DNA of 64,000 nt from Myxococcus sp. RHSTA-1-4 (GCF_020037125.1 NZ_JAIQDG010000018.1:62001-126000); one strand, 5' to 3'. Shown: positions 1 through 8,885, numbered from the stretch's first letter. A program made the numbers and translations. The notes: generated from the sequence alone by a model not told the origin.

Positions 1-2
1 CG

Positions 3-2495
3 GCCGCCGCGGGAGTCACCAAGCCCGTCGTCATCAAGAAGATTCTCCCCGGCTACGCGGGCAACAGCGCCTTCGTCTCCATGTTCGTCAACGAGGCGCG
101 CATCGCCGCGGGGCTGAGCCACGGCAACATCGCCCAGGTCTTCGACTTCGGCGAGGTGGACGGGCAGTACTTCATCGCCATGGAGTGGGTGGACGGCCAC
201 CCGCTGTCGAGCGTGCTGCGGCGCGCGCGGGAGAAGGGGCTGTACACCCTGCCCCAGCCGCTGGCGCTGCTCATCGCGGTGGAGGTGCTGGAGGGGCTGG
301 CCTACGCGCACACGCGCCTGGACGAGCGCGGGCGGCCGCTCCACATCGTCCACCGCGACGTCAGTCCGCAGAACGTGCTCGTCAGCTACGAGGGCCAGGT
401 GAAGCTGGTGGACTTCGGCATCGCCAAGGCGCGGCTGGCCGGCCGTGGCGAGGTGGAAGACACCGAGGTGAAGGGCAAGTACGCCTACTTCGCGCCGGAG
501 CAGGCCCGCGGCCGCGAATTGGACGCGCGCACGGACATCTTCGCGGCGGGCGTCGTCCTCTACCAGATGCTGTGCGGGCGGCTTCCCTTCGAGGGGAGGA
601 TGGAGGACGTGCTGCGCAAGGTCGCCCTGGGCGACTTCCCGCGCCCCAGGGACCTCAACAAGGACCTCCCCCCCGCGCTGGAGCGCATCCTCCTCACGGC
701 CCTGGCGGTGGAGCGGGAGCAGCGATTCCAGACGGCGGAGTCCTTCGCGGAGGCGCTCACCCGCCACCTCCACACCGCCGCGCCCGACGTGTCCCCCCGG
801 GCCCGCGCCCACTTCATGAGCTACCTCTTCGAGGCGGAGCTCGTGGAGGACGGCCGCCCGGTGCTGCTGCCGCGCGAGTTCCTGGCGCAGATGGCCCGCT
901 GGACGAACGGCTCCTCGGAGCGCCGCGCCGTCCGCGACCTCACTCCGCTCCGTGAGCTCACACCGCCCCCCGTCACGCCCGCGCCCGTCCAGGGCCGCCG
1001 CGAGCGCATCACCCAGCCCATCCCCGTGGTGTCCCCCTCCTCCGCGCCGCCGGCCGGGGAGCGCATCACCACCCAGCGGGTGGACCTGCCTCCGGACCTC
1101 GCGGAGGACTCCGCGCTGGGGCGTAGCACCACCCAGCGGGTGGACCTGCCTCCGGACCTCGCGGAGGACTCCGCGCTGGAGCGCGGCACCACCCAGCCGG
1201 TGGACCTGCCTCCGGACCTCGCGGAGGACTCCGCGCTGGAGCGCGGCACCACCCAGCCAGTGGCCCCGCCGCCGGACCTCACCTCGCCCTCCGCTCCGGA
1301 GCGTGGCCCCCAATCCGGGGCCCCGCCGCCGGGCCTCGCCGAGCCCTCCGCCAACGAGGCGCTGGCGCACTTCGCCCGGGGCGCGGGCCTGCCTCGCCGG
1401 GTGATGCTGGGCGCGCCGGTGGTGATGGCCCTGACGGCCATTGCGGTGATGCTGGTGATGGGCAACACGGGCACCTTCTCCGTGGAGCTGAGCTCCACGC
1501 CGCCGGGCGCCACCATCCGCGTGGACGGCCGGCCCCTGCCGTCCCGCACGCCCGCGCTCATCACCCACCTGCCCGCGGACTCCGAGCACCTGCTGGAGGT
1601 CCATGTGACGGGCATGGTGCCGTGGAGCCAGACGGTGCGCGCCGAGCGCGGCACCACGCTGGCCGTCCACGCCCGGCTCCGGCCGAGGGTGGCGCCCGGG
1701 TCCTCGGCGCCGGGCGTGCTCGCGTCGAAGCCGGGCCGGGCCCCGCCTCCCCAGGAGGCCGTCATGCCCGCCGGGCGTATCATCCTGTCCGCCGTGGGAC
1801 ATGCCTTCCGCGTCCCCGTCCTGTCCGCCGCGGAGCTGAGGCTGGACCCGGCGCGGACCTACGCGGTGCGCGTGGAGGGACGGGCGTCGGTGGGCGGCCC
1901 CGAGACGGTGGAGCAGGCCGGCTACTACCTGGAGGGCGGCGAGCGGCTGCCGGCGCACGAGTCCTTCGGCCTGCTGAGCGCCGAGGAGCGGCTGGTCCGT
2001 CATGCCACCCGGCTCTACGTCTTCCTGCTGGACGCGCGGAAGGAGGACAACCACGGCACCCTGCAGGTGCGGGTGCGCGAGCGGGACAGCGGCACCGTCA
2101 CCACCGTGCGGCTGGACGCGCGCGAGCACGCGGTGAAGCTGTCTCGCACGGACCGCTTCCTGCTGCGCCAGCTGGACCCGGCCACCACGTACGAGGTGGT
2201 GCTGCGCGACAGCCCCGAGCCCGCGCGCACCCGGGGCTACGAGGGCGGGCCCGTGGGCCGGGTGCTCGGCCTCCATGGTACGGGCGACGGCCCCGAGGTC
2301 TCCCCGGGCGTCATGGAGTTGTTGGAGGTGGGGCAGCCCGTGCGCCTGCGGGGCGCCTCGTGGCTGCAGCTCGCCTTCCCGGATGACCATCTGGCGGACA
2401 ACACGGGCACCCTGCTCCTGGAGGTGTCGCCCGTGGCGCCGCCCGGCGGCCCGGCCCCTCCTCGCGCTCCGAGCCGGCTCTTCAACGCCCCCTAG
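3..2495 (+). CDS. Ser/Thr protein kinase with C-terminal PEGA-like domain (5' end cut by window)
   Basis: The reading frame is open from the first base, so the true start and glycine loop lie upstream. The visible part begins in the N-lobe: the VVIKKIL stretch supplies the ATP-binding Lys (codon at 36-38). The HRDVSPQN catalytic loop has its Asp at 357-359 and DFG is at 411-419, so the kinase looks active. The variant HRDVSPQN loop is typical of myxobacterial Hanks-type kinases. After the kinase comes a Pro-rich linker with tandem repeats, one membrane helix (about 1399-1461), and a PEGA-like segment (SSTPPGATIRVDG) followed by an extracytoplasmic region of about 300 residues of unknown function. 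The likely role is membrane signalling; the ligand is unknown. Confidence 0.93.
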   Translation, partial: AAAGVTKPVVIKKILPGYAGNSAFVSMFVNEARIAAGLSHGNIAQVFDFGEVDGQYFIAMEWVDGHPLSSVLRRAREKGLYTLPQPLALLIAVEVLEGLAYAHTRLDERGRPLHIVHRDVSPQNVLVSYEGQVKLVDFGIAKARLAGRGEVEDTEVKGKYAYFAPEQARGRELDARTDIFAAGVVLYQMLCGRLPFEGRMEDVLRKVALGDFPRPRDLNKDLPPALERILLTALAVEREQRFQTAESFAEALTRHLHTAAPDVSPRARAHFMSYLFEAELVEDGRPVLLPREFLAQMARWTNGSSERRAVRDLTPLRELTPPPVTPAPVQGRRERITQPIPVVSPSSAPPAGERITTQRVDLPPDLAEDSALGRSTTQRVDLPPDLAEDSALERGTTQPVDLPPDLAEDSALERGTTQPVAPPPDLTSPSAPERGPQSGAPPPGLAEPSANEALAHFARGAGLPRRVMLGAPVVMALTAIAVMLVMGNTGTFSVELSSTPPGATIRVDGRPLPSRTPALITHLPADSEHLLEVHVTGMVPWSQTVRAERGTTLAVHARLRPRVAPGSSAPGVLASKPGRAPPPQEAVMPAGRIILSAVGHAFRVPVLSAAELRLDPARTYAVRVEGRASVGGPETVEQAGYYLEGGERLPAHESFGLLSAEERLVRHATRLYVFLLDARKEDNHGTLQVRVRERDSGTVTTVRLDAREHAVKLSRTDRFLLRQLDPATTYEVVLRDSPEPARTRGYEGGPVGRVLGLHGTGDGPEVSPGVMELLEVGQPVRLRGASWLQLAFPDDHLADNTGTLLLEVSPVAPPGGPAPPRAPSRLFNAP
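1081..1260 (+). repeat. 60-bp in-frame tandem repeat in kinase linker (3 near-identical copies)
   Basis: Three consecutive 60-bp units start at 1081, 1141 and 1201 and differ at only a few positions. Each encodes a 20-residue unit containing VDLPPDLAEDSAL and TTQ. Two more degraded units continue to about 1380. The repeats fall between the kinase domain and the membrane helix, so copy number would change linker length without breaking the frame. Confidence 0.9.
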
Positions 2496-2583
2496 CAGGC
2501 CGCTACAGCCGTGCAGCGACCTGTTGCCGAAAAGTTGATCACCCGGGCGCGCCCCCTACCCTGGGTGCCCTGGAGGCATCACC

Positions 2584-2802
2584 ATGAAGAAGCTGGTGGC
2601 AGTGCTCGTGTTCGGGGTGGCGCTGATGGGGACGTTGGGTGTGTCCGCGCGCGTGGACGCGCAGCCGGGAGTCCGGGGCGGTGAACTGGAGCCGACGGAG
2701 GCCCAGGTGGAGGCGGCCCTGGATGCCCGGCAGAAGGAACTGCTCGGTACCCTCCTGAAGGGTCAGGCGGCGGACGCACGCACGGCGGCATTCCACCGGT
2801 AA
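2584..2802 (+). CDS. small secreted protein, unknown function
   Basis: 72 residues. A basic start (MKK), a hydrophobic core and an AQP-type site near residue 27 indicate a Sec signal peptide, leaving about 45 charged, Ala/Glu-rich residues. The ATG is preceded by a GGAGG at about 2571-2575. It has no recognisable domain and sits alone between the kinase and carD. The mature part may form one amphipathic helix. Confidence rests on the signal peptide and ribosome site, not on homology. Confidence 0.65.
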   Translation: MKKLVAVLVFGVALMGTLGVSARVDAQPGVRGGELEPTEAQVEAALDARQKELLGTLLKGQAADARTAAFHR

Positions 2803-2875
2803 TCTCGTGGCGTCCGGCGCGGCTCGGTGCTAAGCCCGGGTTTCTCCTGACGTTTACCTCGCCCGTGAGGGGGAC

Positions 2876-3829
2876 ATGCCTGAAGGGTCCGCGTCACTCC
2901 AGCTCGCGGTCGGCGACCGGGTCGTCTATCCGAACCAGGGGGTCTGCCGCGTTTCCGCCATCGACGTGAAGGAGGTGGCGGGCCAGAAGCTCACCTTCGT
3001 CACGATGCGCCGCGAAGAAGACGGTGCCGTCGTCATGGTGCCACAAGGCAAGGTGGTCTCCATCGGCGTGCGCAAGGTCGCCACCGCCGAGGACGTGGAG
3101 CGCATCTTCGAGTTCCTGCGTTCGGACAGCGACAAGGCCGACCTGGACTGGAAGCAGCGCGCCCGCACCAACCTGGACCGGATGACCCAGGGCGGCATCC
3201 TGGGCATGGCCGAGGTGGTGAAGGGACTCCAGGTCCTCAGCGAGCTGCGCCCGCTGCCCACCAAGGAACGTGAGCTTTACGACAATGCCCGGCACCTGCT
3301 GGTGATGGAGGTGGCCGCCGCGCTGGGCACCGCCGAGGTCAACGCCGAGGACGCCATCGACATCGTCCTCTTCCCGCCCGGCCGCGAGCGCCCCAAGCGC
3401 ACCGCCGCCGAGTTCCAGCGCGACGAGGACGAGCTCGGCCTGGACGGCGACCTGATGGGCCTGGACGGCGACCTGGACCTGCCGCCGGACGAGGAGGCGC
3501 CCGCCGAGTCCTCCGAGGAGGAGGCTCCCGAGGAGGGTGAGGAGGCCGAGGCCGAGGAGGGCGAGGAGGCCGCCCCCAAGAAGCGCGGCCGCCCGCCCAA
3601 GGCGAAGGCCGAGGCCCCCGCGGGGGGAGAGGCGCCCGCCCCCAAGAAGCGCGGCCGCCCGCCCAAGCCCAAGCCGGAGGCCACGGCCGCCGCGGGAGGA
3701 GAGCCTCCCGCGCCCAAGAAGCGCGGCCGCCCGCCCAAGCCCAAGCCGCCCGAGGCCGAGGGGGCCGCTCCCGCCGCGCCCAAGAAGCGTGGCCGCCCGC
3801 CCAAGGCGAAGCCGCCCGAGAGCGAGTGA
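2876..3829 (+). CDS. carD: CarD, AT-hook global transcription regulator
   Basis: 317 residues, matching Myxococcus xanthus CarD (about 316). The N-terminal half (1-180) is the CarD/CdnL fold: an RNA-polymerase beta-interacting Tudor-like domain (VGDRVVYPNQGVC) followed by a helical domain. Residues about 183-233 are strongly acidic, then four AT-hooks (KKRGRPPK) lie at 235-242, 257-264, 281-288 and 303-310. This HMGA-like tail distinguishes CarD from the short, essential CdnL. In M. xanthus CarD acts with CarG on ECF-sigma-dependent promoters in light-induced carotenogenesis and starvation-induced development. The gene precedes carG, its obligate partner, which supports the assignment. Confidence 0.97.
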   Translation: MPEGSASLQLAVGDRVVYPNQGVCRVSAIDVKEVAGQKLTFVTMRREEDGAVVMVPQGKVVSIGVRKVATAEDVERIFEFLRSDSDKADLDWKQRARTNLDRMTQGGILGMAEVVKGLQVLSELRPLPTKERELYDNARHLLVMEVAAALGTAEVNAEDAIDIVLFPPGRERPKRTAAEFQRDEDELGLDGDLMGLDGDLDLPPDEEAPAESSEEEAPEEGEEAEAEEGEEAAPKKRGRPPKAKAEAPAGGEAPAPKKRGRPPKPKPEATAAAGGEPPAPKKRGRPPKPKPPEAEGAAPAAPKKRGRPPKAKPPESE

Positions 3830-3847
3830 CAGAAGCACTGGACCGAC

Positions 3848-3891
3848 GGGCCTTCCGGGGCGGGTACGCCGCCCGGCCACCGGAAAGGCCC
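3848..3891 (+). terminator. stem-loop between carD and carG (attenuator or processing hairpin)
   Basis: GGGCCTTCCGG at 3848-3858 pairs with CCGGAAAGGCCC at 3880-3891 with a single bulged A, and an inner GGCGGG/CCGCCC pair extends the stem. No T-run follows, so it is not a classical intrinsic terminator. Its position between carD and carG suggests partial termination or RNA processing within the operon. Confidence 0.5.
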
Positions 3892-3911
3892 TCCCGCCGA
3901 GGTGACGCCCC

Positions 3912-4424
3912 GTGATTCGCGTCGTGACGCTGGATTCCTTCGACGACAAGCAGCTCGCGAAGCTCAACCGCACGCTCTACACGGCGTTCGGTGTGGGCAG
4001 CGAGCACTCCGGCACCGCCGACGTGCCCGCCGGCCTGTCCGAGCCGCTGGACGCGGAGAAGCTGGTGGACCAGGTGAAGGGCATCCGCTCCTACCAGGAC
4101 GACAAGGTGCTGCTGCTGACGCTGCGCAAGCTGAAGGAGCGCGAGCTGCCCAGCGGCATGGCGCCCACGCAGGGCTTCGCGCGGTTCGGCAAGGACCGCG
4201 CGGTGCTCAGCGTCCATCCGCACAAGGACCTGGAGGCCGGGTACAAGGCCATTGCCCGGCACGCGCTGCACCAGCTCGGCCACCTCTGGGAGCTGCACCA
4301 CTGCCTGGACCCGCGGTGCTCGATGTACCCGCCCTGGACGCCGTCGTTCGCCCAGGGCGAGCCCATCTTCTGCACCTTCTGCCGGGAAAAGAGCGAGCAG
4401 AAGATCCGCCTTGCGAAGTCCTAG
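3912..4424 (+). CDS. carG: CarG, zinc-binding partner of CarD (non-catalytic archaemetzincin-like)
   Basis: 170 residues with a GTG start and a GAGGTGA ribosome site 6 nt upstream. The zinc-binding segment HQLGHLWELHHC, then CSM and a terminal CTFC, follows the archaemetzincin layout (HExxHxxGxxH-C-x4-C-x-M...CxxC). The catalytic Glu is replaced by Gln and the Gly by Glu. This agrees with what is known of M. xanthus CarG, which binds zinc but is not a protease and works with CarD in transcription. The placement just downstream of carD is diagnostic. Confidence 0.95.
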   Translation: MIRVVTLDSFDDKQLAKLNRTLYTAFGVGSEHSGTADVPAGLSEPLDAEKLVDQVKGIRSYQDDKVLLLTLRKLKERELPSGMAPTQGFARFGKDRAVLSVHPHKDLEAGYKAIARHALHQLGHLWELHHCLDPRCSMYPPWTPSFAQGEPIFCTFCREKSEQKIRLAKS

Positions 4425-5361
4425 CTTCCTGCGTGCGTTGCCCCTCGTGGAGCTGGGGGGCCTCGTCCTCGTCGCGCTCCTGAGCCTGCTCTTCCACCTG
4501 CGCCTGCCGGGGCGCCTTCCCTCGGAAGGTGATTACCGCGCCGTGGCGGAGCGGCTGAAGGCCGAGGCCCGTCCCGGCGACGCGGTGCTCCTCTTCCCCT
4601 GGTGGGCGGAGCGCGCCCGCCTCTTCGTCCCGCCAGAGGTGCCGGTATACGGCTACCTGGGCTCGGACAAGGACGACCTGGCCGCGCACCCGCGCGTGTG
4701 GGTGCTGGGACAGCCGGAGCTGCCGCGCTCGGACGAGGACGGCTTCCTCGCGAGCTTCCTGCCCGAGCGCCGCGCGGTGGGTGCGCCGGTGCGCGAGGGC
4801 CCGCTGTCGCTCGCGCTCTACGAGAATGGCCGCCACCGGCCCCGGCGCTTCGTGGCCACGGACGCGTATGCGCGGGCCCGGGTGTACCTGGAGTCGCCGG
4901 ATGGCACGCGCCGCGACTGTCCCTTCAACGGGCAGGCGCACCGCTGCCCCGGTCCCGGTTACCTGTACGTCGCGCCGGAGTGGCACGAAATCCTCTACGA
5001 GCCGCGCCGCTGCCTGTGGATGCACGCACCCGGCGGGCAGCAGCGACTGGTGGCGGAGTTCGACGGGATTCCGGGCGGGCTGGGCCTGCGCCTGGAGGGC
5101 GGCATCATCTGGGAGCACGCGTGGCCGAAGGACGCGCGCTTCACCACGACGTACCTGGGCGTGGACGACGCGGGAAGCGGCGCGCGGCTGCTGGAGGTGG
5201 CGGTGCCGCCAGGCCTGGAGGGCGTGCAGAAGGCGGAGGTACGGCTGCCGGAAGGTGAGGCCCGCACGGTGAAGGTCTGGGTGCGGTCCGACAACGCGGA
5301 CCGGCGGCAGGTGTGCCTGGACGTGCTCGCGGTGGAGCCCGCGGTGGGGGTGCGGAGATGA
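4411..5361 (+). CDS. membrane-anchored protein of unknown function, partner of the downstream glycosyltransferase
   Basis: I chose the TTG at 4411, inside the end of carG, because it gives MRSPSFLRALPLVELGG followed by a hydrophobic helix (about residues 10-30), with AAG-rich sequence upstream as a possible ribosome site. This gives 316 residues. The rest looks extracytoplasmic, with no domain I recognise; Cys, Trp and Pro are frequent. Its TGA overlaps the ATG of the GT39 gene by 4 bases, so the two are translationally coupled and may act on the same glycan substrate. Confidence 0.75.
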   Translation: MRSPSFLRALPLVELGGLVLVALLSLLFHLRLPGRLPSEGDYRAVAERLKAEARPGDAVLLFPWWAERARLFVPPEVPVYGYLGSDKDDLAAHPRVWVLGQPELPRSDEDGFLASFLPERRAVGAPVREGPLSLALYENGRHRPRRFVATDAYARARVYLESPDGTRRDCPFNGQAHRCPGPGYLYVAPEWHEILYEPRRCLWMHAPGGQQRLVAEFDGIPGGLGLRLEGGIIWEHAWPKDARFTTTYLGVDDAGSGARLLEVAVPPGLEGVQKAEVRLPEGEARTVKVWVRSDNADRRQVCLDVLAVEPAVGVRR

Positions 5362-7205
5362 TGGGCCGGGCTCCCACGCGGGACGAGAAGCGGCTGGCCT
5401 GGGCGCTGTGGGTGCTGGGCTTCGTGGCGCTGTGGCTGACGGAGTCCGCGGTGGGCTACACGCGCGACGAGAGCGTCTACTTCGCCGCGGCGGAGGGCTA
5501 CGCGAGCTGGTTCCGGCAGCTCTTCCAGTCGCCGGCACGGGCGCTGACGGACGCGGCCATCGTCCGCGCGTGGGACTACAACCACGAGCACCCGGTGCTG
5601 ATGAAGACGCTGTTCGGGCTGAGCCACCTGCTCTTCCACGACGGGCTGGGGTGGATGCGCTCGGCCACGGCGTTCCGGCTTCCGGCCTTCGCGGTGGCGG
5701 CGCTGGTGCCCGCGCTGAGCTTCCTGCTGGGCAGCGCGCTGTACGGGCGCGCCGCGGGGCTGTTCGCCGCGCTCGCCTTCCTGCTGGTGCCGCGGCAGTA
5801 CTTCAACGCGGAGCTGGCGTGCTTCGACGTGCCGGTGGCGGCGCTGTGGCTGCTCGTCGTGTACTGCTTCTGGCGCGCGCTGGAGGACGCGAAGTGGGGG
5901 CTGTGGTGCGGCGTGGCCTTCGGCCTGGCCATCGCCACCAAGCACAACGCCCTCTTCCTGCCCTTCGTGCTGACGCCCTTCGCGCTGTGGCGCGCGTGGA
6001 CGGCGAGCGAGGGCCAGCCGGAGGCGCGCACGTGGTTCCTGCGCCTCGTGGGCCTGTTCACGGCGGTGGCCGTGTTCTACGGGCTGCTGGTGGTGTCGCT
6101 GGGCGGAGGCGAGGGCTTCCAGCGGAAGTTCCTGCTGCTCAGCCCGCACACGCTGCTCTTCGCCGGACTGGCGGCGGGCGCCACGTGGGTGCTGAAGGGC
6201 GTGGAGAAGGTGAGCGCGCCGGTGACGCGGGCGCTGGTGCCGGTGGTGGCCATGGCCGTGCTGGGGCCGGTCATCTTCTATCTGCACTGGCCCTATCTGT
6301 GGCACGAGCCGGTGGAGCGCACGGCCTGGTACCTGGCCTTCCACGCGAAGCACAACCACTACGCCTGGTTCTACCTGGGCACGCTGCTGCGCGAGCCGCC
6401 CTTCCCGCTCGCGTACGTGGTGGTGAAGACGGCGCTGACGGTGCCCACCAGCCTCTTCGTCCCCATGGTGACGGGGCTGCTGGCGCTGGCCGCGAGGGCG
6501 GTGCTGGGGCTCTTCGAGCGGACGCGCGCGTGGGTGGAGCGGCCGGTGACAATGGCCGAGGCGCTGGTGGGGGTGAACGCGGTGACGTCCATCCTCATCA
6601 TCAGCCACCCGCAGGTGCCGCACTTCGGCGGGGTGAAGCACTGGTTCCCGTCCATGGTGTTCCTCGGCATCCTCGCGGGGGCGGCGGTGGCGCGGGGCTG
6701 CGCGGCGCTGTGGGAGCGGATGAAGGCGAAGCGGCCGTCCCTGCCCTTCGCGGCGGTGGCGGCGCCGGTGTTCCTGGTGCTGCTGGCCCCCGCGGCGGTG
6801 TACTCGGCGCGGGTGTTCCCCTACGGGACGGCGGCGTACTCGGAGTTGGCGGGTGGGCTGCCGGGCGCGGCCACGCTGGGCATGCAGCGGCAGTTCTGGT
6901 CCAGCCACGTGACGGGCGTGCTGCCGTGGATCAACGAGCACGCGAAGCAGGGCGCGCGGCTGTTCCTGCACGAGGTGCACAACGGCTCGTTCCGCGACTA
7001 CCAGCGCAACGGCCTGCTGCGGAAGGACCTGCGCCCGGTGGGCAGTCCCCTCGACGCGGACATCGTCGCGTACCAGTACCACCAGGAGTTCCGCGAGCAC
7101 GAGTTCCTCACGTGGCAGGCCTTCGGCACGCGCACGCCGGTAACGGGCCTGTACCTGGACGAGACGCCGCAGGTGGTCGTCTACGTCCGGCCCGAGGCGC
7201 GGTAG
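5358..7205 (+). CDS. GT39/ArnT-like polytopic glycosyltransferase
   Basis: 615 residues and about 11-13 predicted membrane helices. The first periplasmic loop carries YTRDE (Asp37-Glu38), the acidic pair used by GT-C enzymes of the ArnT/PMT families, followed by an NHEHP motif at the position expected for family 39. Such enzymes transfer a sugar from a polyprenyl phosphate to lipid A or protein on the outer face of the inner membrane. The acceptor here is unknown. ATGA overlap couples it to the upstream membrane protein. Confidence 0.87.
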   Translation: MMGRAPTRDEKRLAWALWVLGFVALWLTESAVGYTRDESVYFAAAEGYASWFRQLFQSPARALTDAAIVRAWDYNHEHPVLMKTLFGLSHLLFHDGLGWMRSATAFRLPAFAVAALVPALSFLLGSALYGRAAGLFAALAFLLVPRQYFNAELACFDVPVAALWLLVVYCFWRALEDAKWGLWCGVAFGLAIATKHNALFLPFVLTPFALWRAWTASEGQPEARTWFLRLVGLFTAVAVFYGLLVVSLGGGEGFQRKFLLLSPHTLLFAGLAAGATWVLKGVEKVSAPVTRALVPVVAMAVLGPVIFYLHWPYLWHEPVERTAWYLAFHAKHNHYAWFYLGTLLREPPFPLAYVVVKTALTVPTSLFVPMVTGLLALAARAVLGLFERTRAWVERPVTMAEALVGVNAVTSILIISHPQVPHFGGVKHWFPSMVFLGILAGAAVARGCAALWERMKAKRPSLPFAAVAAPVFLVLLAPAAVYSARVFPYGTAAYSELAGGLPGAATLGMQRQFWSSHVTGVLPWINEHAKQGARLFLHEVHNGSFRDYQRNGLLRKDLRPVGSPLDADIVAYQYHQEFREHEFLTWQAFGTRTPVTGLYLDETPQVVVYVRPEAR

Positions 7206-7233
7206 CCGCCGGCACGGGAGGTATGTTCCTCCC

Positions 7234-8205
7234 ATGGGCCCCCTCATCCTCGTCTGCGCCTGTGGCCTCCTGGCCGTGGGCCTCTGGGTGATGCGCCGCT
7301 GGCAGGTCCGCCGGTGGCTCCGGTGGACGTGTGGCGGGGTGCTGGTGCTTCCGGCCCTCGCCGGCTGTATCGGCGGTGGGTACTGGACCTGGTTCACCCT
7401 CCTCCGGGGTCCACCCGAGCAGGTGCGCGAGACGTGGTTCGAAGGCGTGGAGTACACGCGCGAGGTGCGGCGGCAGCCGCGGCCCATGGTGGCCCACGTC
7501 GTCCGCGTGGACCTGGAAGCGCCGGGCATCGACTTCCTCGTCACACCGGCCGAGCCCTCCGAGGCGGGCGACCTGCGGGCCGACACGGTGAGCGGGTTCG
7601 CGGCACGGCACGGCGTGCAGGTCGCCATCAACGCCAACTTCTTCTACCCCTTCAACGCCAACAGCCCGCTCGACTACGCGCCCCGGGTGGGCGAGCCGGT
7701 CCATGTCGTCGGGCGGGCGGCCTCGCGGGGCGTGACGTACGGCGGAGCGCAGGAAGGAACCGCCACCCTCTACCTGTCACCCGAGCGGCGCGCCGGGTTC
7801 GAGCCACCCGCGGGCACGATGTGGCACGCCATCTCCGGGCTTGGCTACCTCGTGCGTGAGGGGGCGCGGGCCCCGCGCGAGGCTTCGCCCGTCGGGGATG
7901 CGCCCTACCCGCGCACGGCCATCGGCGTCGATGCCAGCGGGCGCTACCTGCTGCTCGTGGTGGTGGACGGCAAGCAGCGCGGCTACAGCCAGGGCGCCAC
8001 GCTGGCGGAGGTGGCGGACCTGATGCTGAAGCACGGCGCGCACACGGCCCTCCAGTTGGATGGAGGCGGCTCCTCCACGCTCGTCCGGAGCGAGGCGCCG
8101 GGCCGCGTCCTGCGCATCAACTCGACGAGCAACTTCCGCATGCCCTGGTGGGAGCGGCCCGTGGCCAACCACCTCGGAATCTTCGCCCGGCCGCCCGGGC
8201 CTTGA
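7234..8205 (+). CDS. phosphodiester glycosidase (NAGPA-fold) with N-terminal membrane segments
   Basis: 323 residues. The N-terminus has one or two membrane helices (about 1-20 and 32-55), then a NAGPA/DUF2233 domain: INANFF, then SGLGYLV, then LQLDGGGSST near residue 275, the family's signature metal and substrate loop. Family members cleave GlcNAc-1-phosphodiester caps or process exopolysaccharide. It lies 28 nt after the glycosyltransferase, suggesting a shared role in envelope glycan modification. Substrate not deducible. Confidence 0.88.
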   Translation: MGPLILVCACGLLAVGLWVMRRWQVRRWLRWTCGGVLVLPALAGCIGGGYWTWFTLLRGPPEQVRETWFEGVEYTREVRRQPRPMVAHVVRVDLEAPGIDFLVTPAEPSEAGDLRADTVSGFAARHGVQVAINANFFYPFNANSPLDYAPRVGEPVHVVGRAASRGVTYGGAQEGTATLYLSPERRAGFEPPAGTMWHAISGLGYLVREGARAPREASPVGDAPYPRTAIGVDASGRYLLLVVVDGKQRGYSQGATLAEVADLMLKHGAHTALQLDGGGSSTLVRSEAPGRVLRINSTSNFRMPWWERPVANHLGIFARPPGP

Positions 8206-8238
8206 GCCAGACTCCACGAACGAAACCGGGGGGAGTTC

Positions 8239-8652
8239 ATGACGACGACCATTGGATGCCTGTGTGGCGCGGTGAAGCTGGAGCTCAGCGGCGCCGCCAT
8301 GGCGCACCTCTACTGCCACTGCGACGACTGCCAGCGGGTACACGGCGCCGCCTACCTTCCCGCCGTGATGTACCGCGCCTCGCAGGTGCGCCTCGTGGCC
8401 GGAGAGCCCGTCCTCTGGAAGCTGAAGACCACGGCACGCGCGACCTGCCGCGAGTGCGGCACCCGCCTCTACGCCGAGCCCCCGGGCCTGGGCGTCCGCA
8501 GCGTCACCGCCACCCTGCTGCCGGAGGGCATGTTCCAGCCGACCTTCCACATGCAGTGCCAGCACGCCCTGCTGCCCGTGCGGGACGGACTGCCCCACTA
8601 CAAGGGCTACCCGAAGATGTTCGGCGGCTCCGATGACGTGATGCCCTGGTGA
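8239..8652 (+). CDS. GFA/CENP-V zinc-binding domain protein
   Basis: 137 residues and a GGGGGGAG ribosome site before the ATG. Cysteines follow the GFA layout: CxC at 7/9, CHCxxC at 26-31, and a later CRECG. The family includes glutathione-dependent formaldehyde-activating enzyme (S-hydroxymethylglutathione synthase), but most members are uncharacterised, so formaldehyde metabolism is only a possibility. Confidence 0.88.
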   Translation: MTTTIGCLCGAVKLELSGAAMAHLYCHCDDCQRVHGAAYLPAVMYRASQVRLVAGEPVLWKLKTTARATCRECGTRLYAEPPGLGVRSVTATLLPEGMFQPTFHMQCQHALLPVRDGLPHYKGYPKMFGGSDDVMPW

Positions 8653-8670
8653 CGCCCGCCCCGGCCCCGT

Positions 8671-8689
8671 GGAATGGAGCCTCCATTCC
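8671..8689. terminator. short perfect hairpin after the GFA gene
   Basis: GGAATGGAG and CTCCATTCC are perfect 9-base inverted arms separated by one base (effective loop GCC). It lies 18 nt after the GFA stop and has no T-run. It may terminate transcription in either direction, since minus-strand genes approach from the right. Confidence 0.5.
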
Positions 8690-8690
8690 G

Positions 8691-8885
8691 TCAGCGCGGG
8701 GGCGCCGCCGCGCGGCCGGATGCGCGCTTCGGAGCGCGGTGTATGGGCCGCTGCTTCCCGGCGGGCTCGGCCCCCTTCGCCGCTCCGGTCCGGGGCTCAG
8801 AGGCCGCGGGACGGCGCTTCGGTTTGACGGGGCAACACGCCCACGCGAGGGGCACGGGCAGGAAATACAGCAGGAAGATGTCCAC
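8691..8885 (-). CDS. possible small membrane protein (64 aa)
   Basis: A GTG start at 8885 has GAGG 8 nt upstream and gives one hydrophobic segment at the very N-terminus (MDIFLLYFLPVPLAWACC), then a basic, Ala/Pro/Lys/Arg-rich tail. It would follow the DUF2239 gene on the same strand after 74 nt. Apart from this ORF the 8653-8959 interval shows nothing else. The tail has a composition that GC-rich noncoding DNA can mimic, so this call is weak. Confidence 0.25.
   Translation of the reverse strand: MDIFLLYFLPVPLAWACCPVKPKRRPAASEPRTGAAKGAEPAGKQRPIHRAPKRASGRAAAPPR

Noticed and set aside
4995-7637. 880-residue minus-strand open frame opposite the glycosyltransferase
   Set aside because: It is Arg/His/Gln-rich without domains, caused by GC-rich codon bias of the real plus-strand gene.
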